Origin: Paracoccaceae bacterium
GTDB lineage: Bacteria > Pseudomonadota > Alphaproteobacteria > Rhodobacterales > Rhodobacteraceae
Direction of reading: 5' to 3'
Length of the DNA: 12,059 bases
Assembly: GCA_009922885.1 (NCBI GenBank)
Contig: RFUP01000034.1
Coordinates: forward strand, 1-12,059
The notes beneath the pieces were generated by a model. The model saw only the letters and a list, made by a program, of their open reading frames with translations, had not been told where the DNA came from and did no database searches. The translations under genes were made by a program, and so were the position numbers. Shown one piece after another: positions 7,989-12,059 of this stretch. Numbering within the stretch: position 1 is the stretch's first letter; the number at the start of each line of letters is the position of its first letter.

Positions 7989-8061
7989 CCAGCCCACACT
8001 CCCCACATTTGTAAACCTAATCTTAATCACTAAGGAGAAAACATATCGAGGTAAATTCTAC

Positions 8062-8090
8062 TTGTAATGTTCTCATTTTGTGCTCATAAC
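8062..8090 (+). promoter_or_regulatory. Predicted recA promoter (-35/-10)
   Basis: TTGTAA (8062-8067) and CATAAC (8085-8090) are each four-of-six matches to the sigma-70 elements and are separated by the ideal 17 bases. Transcription would begin near 8097, exactly where the SOS operator starts. The fit between promoter and operator supports both calls. Confidence 0.55.
8069..8083. promoter_or_regulatory. Degenerate second SOS-box-like site
   Basis: GTTC (8069-8072), seven bases, then GTGC (8080-8083): one mismatch from GTTC-N7-GTTC, which is the reverse complement of the intact box at 8097-8111. It lies between the predicted -35 and -10, where a repressor could act. One mismatch in eight fixed positions makes chance quite possible. 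Confidence 0.3.
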
Positions 8091-8096
8091 GGATAA

Positions 8097-8111
8097 GAAC
8101 AAGACAAGAAC
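8097..8111. promoter_or_regulatory. LexA (SOS) operator of recA
   Basis: GAAC (8097-8100), AAGACAA, GAAC (8108-8111): an exact match to the alphaproteobacterial LexA consensus GAAC-N7-GAAC (GTTC-N7-GTTC on the other strand). It lies 49 bases before the recA ATG and overlaps the predicted transcription start. LexA bound here would block recA until DNA damage triggers its cleavage. The nearby divergent sulfotransferase gene could be affected too. Confidence 0.85.
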
Positions 8112-8160
8112 AAACCTAGCATTGCCGCTCATGGAGCGGTGTGGGATAAGGAAGCGGAAC

Positions 8161-9237
8161 ATGGCAACGGCAGATCTTCTTTCTATGGATAACAAGCGCA
8201 ACGCAGACCGGCAAAAGGCCCTCGATTCAGCTCTGGCACAGATCGAACGCCAGTTCGGCAAAGGCTCGATCATGAAGCTCGGGGCCGATAACCCGGTTAT
8301 GGAAATCGAGGCCACATCGACAGGCTCGCTGGGGCTCGACATCGCGCTCGGGATCGGTGGTTTGCCGAAAGGCCGGATTGTCGAGATCTATGGCCCTGAA
8401 TCCTCGGGCAAGACCACGCTCACTCTGCATGTGGTTGCCGAGGAACAGAAGAAGGGTGGCATTTGCGCCTTCGTCGATGCGGAACACGCGCTTGACCCGC
8501 AATATGCCAAGAAGCTGGGCGTCAATCTTGACGAGTTGCTGATTTCGCAGCCCGATACCGGCGAACAGGCGCTCGAAATTGTCGATACGCTCGTGCGCTC
8601 CGGTGCCGTGAGCCTCGTTGTAGTCGACTCGGTTGCGGCGCTTACGCCGAAGTCCGAGCTTGAAGGCGATATGGGCGACTCGAATGTGGGTGTTCAGGCC
8701 CGCCTCATGAGCCAGGCAATGCGGAAACTCACGGCCTCGATCAGCCGTTCGAACTGCATGGTGATCTTCATCAACCAGATCCGGATGAAGATCGGAGTGA
8801 TGTTCGGCAGCCCGGAAACGACCACGGGCGGCAACGCGCTCAAGTTCTATGCCTCCGTCCGTCTCGATATCCGCCGCATCGGTGCTGTGAAGGACCGTGA
8901 TGAAGTGGTCGGCAACTCGACCCGCGTGAAAGTGGTCAAGAACAAGGTGGCGCCGCCTTTCAAACAGGTCGAATTCGACATCATGTATGGCGAAGGCATC
9001 TCCAAAACCGGCGAGCTTCTGGATTTGGGCGTGAAGGCTGGGGTCGTGGACAAATCCGGCGCTTGGTTCTCCTACGGGGATGAACGGATCGGGCAGGGGC
9101 GTGAAAACGCCAAGACGTTCCTCAAGGACAATCCGGCGCTCGCGCTGGAAATCGAAGACAAGATTCGGGCAGCCCATGGCCTCGACTTCGGCTTCTCCGG
9201 CGAAGAGAGCAACAACGACGATGTGATGGAAGGCTAA
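8161..9237 (+). CDS. recA: Recombinase RecA
   Basis: RecA forms ATP-dependent filaments on single-stranded DNA, drives strand exchange, and stimulates LexA self-cleavage. The length is 358 residues, normal for the family. Seen: N-terminal polymerisation helix with QKALDSALAQIERQFGKGSI (18-37). Walker A is GPESSGKTT (78-86), the catalytic glutamate is E107 in FVDAEHALD, and Walker B is LVVVDS (152-157). Loop L1 lies around ELEGDMGDSNVG (166-177) and loop L2 around GSPETTTGGNALKF (216-229). The C-terminal tail is acidic (EESNNDDVMEG), as usual. Start choice: ATG 8161 has AAGGAAG six bases upstream and gives MATADL, as I recall for Rhodobacter RecA. The frame is open back to 8080, but that would place the SOS operator inside the coding region, so I rejected it. 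Regulated by the LexA box at 8097 and closed by an intrinsic terminator at 9263. Confidence 0.99.
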   Translation: MATADLLSMDNKRNADRQKALDSALAQIERQFGKGSIMKLGADNPVMEIEATSTGSLGLDIALGIGGLPKGRIVEIYGPESSGKTTLTLHVVAEEQKKGGICAFVDAEHALDPQYAKKLGVNLDELLISQPDTGEQALEIVDTLVRSGAVSLVVVDSVAALTPKSELEGDMGDSNVGVQARLMSQAMRKLTASISRSNCMVIFINQIRMKIGVMFGSPETTTGGNALKFYASVRLDIRRIGAVKDRDEVVGNSTRVKVVKNKVAPPFKQVEFDIMYGEGISKTGELLDLGVKAGVVDKSGAWFSYGDERIGQGRENAKTFLKDNPALALEIEDKIRAAHGLDFGFSGEESNNDDVMEG

Positions 9238-9262
9238 GCCCTTCCCACGTTGAGCGAAAAAC

Positions 9263-9293
9263 AAAAGGGCACCGTAAACACGGTGCCCTTTTT
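9263..9293 (+). terminator. Intrinsic terminator after recA
   Basis: A perfect 13-bp stem: AAAAGGGCACCGT (9263-9275) pairs with ACGGTGCCCTTTT (9280-9292) around the 4-base loop AAAC, followed by T at 9293. The 9-bp GC-rich core plus U tract, 25 bp after the recA stop, is a textbook Rho-independent terminator. The A-run on the 5' side would let it work on the minus strand as well. Confidence 0.93.
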
Positions 9294-9308
9294 GCATATT
9301 CCACCTAT

Positions 9309-9330
9309 CCCATGGACAGCAGGCCATGGG
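9309..9330 (+). repeat. Inverted repeat in the alaS leader
   Basis: CCCATGG (9309-9315) and CCATGGG (9324-9330) form a 7-bp perfect stem with an 8-base loop, 16 bases after the recA terminator and 42 bases before the alaS ATG. There is no T-run after it, so it is unlikely to be a second terminator. It could be an operator or a 5'-UTR hairpin. Whether it is transcribed depends on where the alaS promoter lies, which I could not place. Confidence 0.45.
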
Positions 9331-9372
9331 GGGGCTAAATCGGACCGAACCCCGGGCCATCAAGAGACGAAA

Positions 9373-11844
9373 ATGACAAGCCTTAAAGACATTCGTTCCA
9401 CGTTCATCGACTTCTTTGCGCGCAACGGTCACGAAGTGGTGGCCTCGTCTCCGCTGGTTCCACGCAACGACCCGACGCTCATGTTCACCAACTCGGGCAT
9501 GGTGCAGTTCAAAAACCTTTTCACCGGGGTCGAACATCGCGATTACAAACGGGCCACCACCGCCCAGAAATGCGTGCGCGCTGGTGGCAAGCACAACGAC
9601 CTCGACAATGTCGGTTACACCGCACGTCACCATACCTTCTTTGAAATGCTGGGGAATTTCTCGTTCGGCGATTACTTCAAAGAGCAAGCCATTCCCTTCG
9701 CTTGGGAACTCTTGACCAAAGATTTCGGCCTCGATCCGAAGCGCCTCTTGGTCACCGTCTATCACACCGATGAAGAGGCCGCGACGCTCTGGAAAAAGGT
9801 GGCCGGTCTTTCGGATGACAAGATCATCCGCATCGCCACGAATGACAATTTCTGGATGATGGGTCCGACCGGCCCCTGCGGCCCTTGCACCGAGATTTTC
9901 TACGATCACGGCCCGTCGATCTGGGGCGGCCCGCCCGGCTCGCCGGAAGAGGATGGCGACCGTTTCATCGAGATCTGGAACAACGTGTTCATGCAGTTCG
10001 AGCAGTTTGAAGATGGCTCGCGCCGCGAACTTGAAGCGAAGTCGATCGACACCGGTATGGGCCTTGAGCGCATTGGCGCGCTCTTGCAGGGTAAGCACGA
10101 CAATTACGACACCGACCTTATGCGCGCGTTGATCGAGGCCTCGGCCCACGCGACCAGCTCGGACCCCGATGGCCCCGGCAAAACCCATCATCGCGTGATC
10201 GCGGACCACCTGCGCTCCACGTCCTTCCTGATCGCTGATGGCGTGATGCCCTCCAATGATGGCCGTGGCTATGTCCTGCGCCGCATCATGCGCCGCGCGA
10301 TGCGCCATGCGCATATGCTGGGGGCAAAGGATCCGGTGATGCATCGCCTGGTCGCGGAACTCGTGCATCAGATGGGTGAAGCCTATCCTGAACTGGTTCG
10401 TGCCCGCGCGCTCATTGAAGAAACGCTCAAGCTGGAAGAAACCCGCTTCAAGCAAACGCTGGACCGTGGCCTGCGCCTTCTCGACGACGAGTTGCAAGAC
10501 CTCGATGAAGGTCAAGCGCTTCCCGGAGCCACGGCGTTCCGGCTCTATGACACTTTTGGTTTCCCGCTCGATCTCACGCAGGATGCCCTGCGCGAGAAGG
10601 GCCGTACGGTTGATACCGATGGCTTCAACGCCGCCATGGATGAGCAAAAGGCAAAAGCACGCGCTGCTTGGTCCGGTTCGGGCGAAGCCGCTGATGCTTC
10701 CATCTGGTATGACATTGCCGAGAAGCATGGCACGACTGACTTCTTGGGCTACGATACCGAGAGCGCCGAGGGCCAGATCCTCGCCATCGTCAAAGATGGA
10801 GCGGTGGTTCCGAAGCTCTCCGCTGGCGAAAGCGGCACGCTCGTTCTGAACCAAACCCCGTTCTACGCGGAATCCGGTGGTCAAGTTGGCGATACGGGTG
10901 TGATCTCGGCTGATGGTTTCTCGGCCAAGGTGACAGACACGCGCAAGGTTGCTGGCGTTTTCCTCCATCAAGTCGAAGTGCAATCCGGTGAGGTTGCTCC
11001 GGGCGTTGGTGCCGTGCTCGACGTGGATCACGCCCGCCGTTCCGCGATCCGGGCCAACCACTCCGCCACGCACCTCCTCCACGAAGCACTCCGCCGCGCG
11101 CTTGGCGATCACGTGGCGCAGCGCGGCTCCCTTAACGCGGCTGACCGTTTGCGTTTCGACTTCAGCCACACCAAGGCGCTCAGCGCCGAGGAACTCACTT
11201 CCGTTGAGGCCGAGGTGAACGAGTTCATCCGCCAGAACACGGCTGTCGATACCCGGATCATGACGCCCGACGATGCGCGTGGCCTCGGCGCTCAAGCGCT
11301 TTTCGGCGAGAAATACGGCGATGAAGTGCGCGTTGTGTCGATGGGCACCCTCGCAGGCAGCGGTAAGGGCGTCGACAAGCAGACCTACAGCCTCGAACTC
11401 TGCGGCGGAACCCACGTCACCCGCACGGGCGACATCGGTGCCTTTGTGCTTCTTGGCGATAGTGCGTCTTCGGCTGGGGTTCGCCGGATCGAAGCCTTGA
11501 CGGGCGAAGGCGCGATGGCCCATCTCAAGGCGCAAGACGCCGTTGTGGCCGAAATCGCGGGCCTCTTGAAAGCCCAGGGCGGTGATCTGGCGCAGCGCGT
11601 CAAGGCTCTTATGGACGAACGCAAAGCCCTGCAGAACGAGGTCGCGCAACTTCGTCGCGAAGTCGCGATGGGTGGCGGTGCGAAAGGCGGCTCGGATGCG
11701 CGCGATGTGGCGGGCATCAAATTCGTGGCGCAAGTCCTCTCCGGCGTGTCCGGTAAAGACCTTCCTGCGCTGATCGATGCGCATAAGGCTCAAATTGGTT
11801 CGGGTGTCGTGCTCTTGATCGCTGATGCTGATGGGAAAGCCGCA
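9373..11844 (+). CDS. alaS: Alanyl-tRNA synthetase, C-terminus replaced by unrelated sequence
   Basis: This enzyme charges tRNA-Ala and edits misactivated Ser and Gly. The ATG at 9373 has only a weak purine-rich site (AAGAGACGAAA). Seen: class II catalytic core with motif 1 region SSPLVPRNDPTLMFTNSGM (25-43), TTAQKCVRAGGKHNDLDNVG (62-81), HHTFFEMLGNFSFGDYFK (86-103), GPTGPCGPCTEI (164-175) and DTGMGLERI (226-234). The editing domain has zinc ligands H563 and H567 (HSATH), C677 and H681 (CGGTH). A coiled-coil-like stretch follows at about 740-765, then the start of the C-Ala domain. Native sequence runs to about residue 824 (SGVVLLIADADGKAA). Alphaproteobacterial AlaS is usually about 880-890 residues, so about 60 are missing. 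The frame stays open to the window end, but the sequence after 11844 is AT-rich and not AlaS-like. The gene is therefore either cut by a chimeric join or truly disrupted. Confidence 0.95.
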
Positions 11845-11847
11845 CCA
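11841..11847. other. Junction between alaS and AT-rich foreign sequence
   Basis: Left of this point codons are GC-rich and match AlaS (IADADGKAA). Right of it GC falls to about 38% (82 of 215 bases by hand count), against about 60% before. AlaS similarity ends, and the plausible coding strand flips to minus. I see no insertion-sequence end, attachment-site repeat or tRNA at the join. The exact breakpoint is uncertain by a few bases because both sides allow the shared bases GC/CG. Confidence 0.8.
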
Positions 11848-12059
11848 GATTTTTCAATTGTCAAAGCACGAGAAGGTGAATTCGTACCAATACCAAAATT
11901 GCCAGTAGAGCCTTGCACCATTGCCAATGTGCTGCTATTGACTTTAAAGAACACATCTCTATTAGCACCATTAGCATTTAAAGATAAATCAGATCCAGAA
12001 GATGATTGGACTGTTGTGAGAGTTTCGATTATTCCACCAGAAGTAAAATTGCCTGATGT
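11845..12059 (-). CDS. Tail-fibre-like protein fragment (partial at both ends)
   Basis: On the minus strand, in the frame starting at base 12059, this stretch is open and reads as a low-complexity Ser/Gly/Asn/Thr-rich chain of about 72 residues. It contains SLNANGANRDVFFKV and then STGNFGIGTNSPSRALTIE. The GN-x-GIGT-x-SP motif, with beta-rich Asn/Gly spacing, is typical of phage tail fibres, and of some surface adhesins, that often end in an S74-type self-cleaving chaperone domain. The upstream part is off the window. The frame runs on into antisense alaS for 17 more codons to a TGA at 11790-11792, which is not meaningful coding. Low GC and A/T-ending codons contrast with all neighbours and suggest a different genome, such as an AT-rich marine phage (inference). 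The plus-strand frame is also open but resembles nothing I know. Confidence 0.6.

Noticed and set aside
7989..8030. Sulfotransferase start at GTG 8030
   Set aside because: There is no ribosome-binding site before it, and the extra 14 residues do not look like the family. ATG 7988 puts the P-loop-like motif at the usual distance from the N-terminus. Not excluded.
8080..8160. N-terminal extension of RecA by 27 residues from GTG 8080
   Set aside because: The extension would include the SOS operator, and ATG 8161 has a good ribosome-binding site and gives the usual RecA N-terminus.
8227..11793. Antisense open frame of 1188 codons covering recA and most of alaS on the minus strand
   Set aside because: It lies exactly opposite two highly conserved genes. 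Its translation is His/Arg/Ala-rich with no known domain, as expected from the reverse complement of GC-rich codons, and no ribosome-binding site or promoter supports it.
11878..11883. GAATTC (EcoRI site) near the alaS junction, as a sign of a cloning chimera
   Set aside because: It lies about 33 bp inside the foreign part, not at the breakpoint. A single six-base site is expected by chance.
11845..12059. Plus-strand continuation of the alaS frame as a novel AlaS C-terminal domain
   Set aside because: The frame is open, but composition and codon use change abruptly, and the minus strand of the same stretch gives a recognisable tail-fibre-type motif. The open plus frame is probably chance.

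Overview
The window looks like a chromosomal segment from an alphaproteobacterium, most likely Rhodobacterales (Roseobacter/Rhodobacter group). The bulk is about 60% GC. It carries a CckA-type hybrid kinase, a recA preceded by the alphaproteobacterial SOS box GAAC-N7-GAAC, and TTAA-N7-TTAA CtrA-type sites. This taxonomic call rests on motifs and remembered protein sequences, not on a database search.

Layout. Positions 1-970 (minus strand) hold the N-terminal 323 residues of a 2Fe-2S/ASKHA-ATPase protein of the corrinoid-reactivation type; the gene runs off the left edge. Positions 1104-2261 (minus) hold a CaiB/BaiF family III CoA-transferase. A 129-bp divergent intergenic region follows, then guaB (IMP dehydrogenase, 2391-3839) and an RsmB/NOP-type RNA m5C methyltransferase (3871-5037). 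Next is cckA (5110-7392), preceded by a perfect CtrA-type box. A small sulfotransferase gene faces it on the minus strand, and the two stop codons overlap. A divergent region with a recA promoter and SOS operator leads into recA (8161-9237), which ends in a strong intrinsic terminator. alaS starts at 9373.

Most genes are housekeeping: purine synthesis, rRNA modification, cell-cycle phosphorelay, DNA repair and tRNA charging. The regulatory sites fit them: LexA on recA, and possible CtrA feedback on cckA, the top of the CckA-ChpT-CtrA relay. I found no mobile element, CRISPR array, RNA gene or clear defence system.

The real anomaly is the right end. From about 11845 the sequence drops to about 38% GC and stops matching AlaS, about 60 residues before the expected C-terminus. 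The alaS frame stays open by chance. The minus strand of this stretch encodes a 72-residue fragment with the GNFGIGT-NSPS repeat style of phage tail fibres and related adhesins. The simplest explanation is a chimeric join at a contig end (assembly, amplification or library artefact). A true insertion of foreign, perhaps viral, DNA into an essential gene is less likely but checkable.
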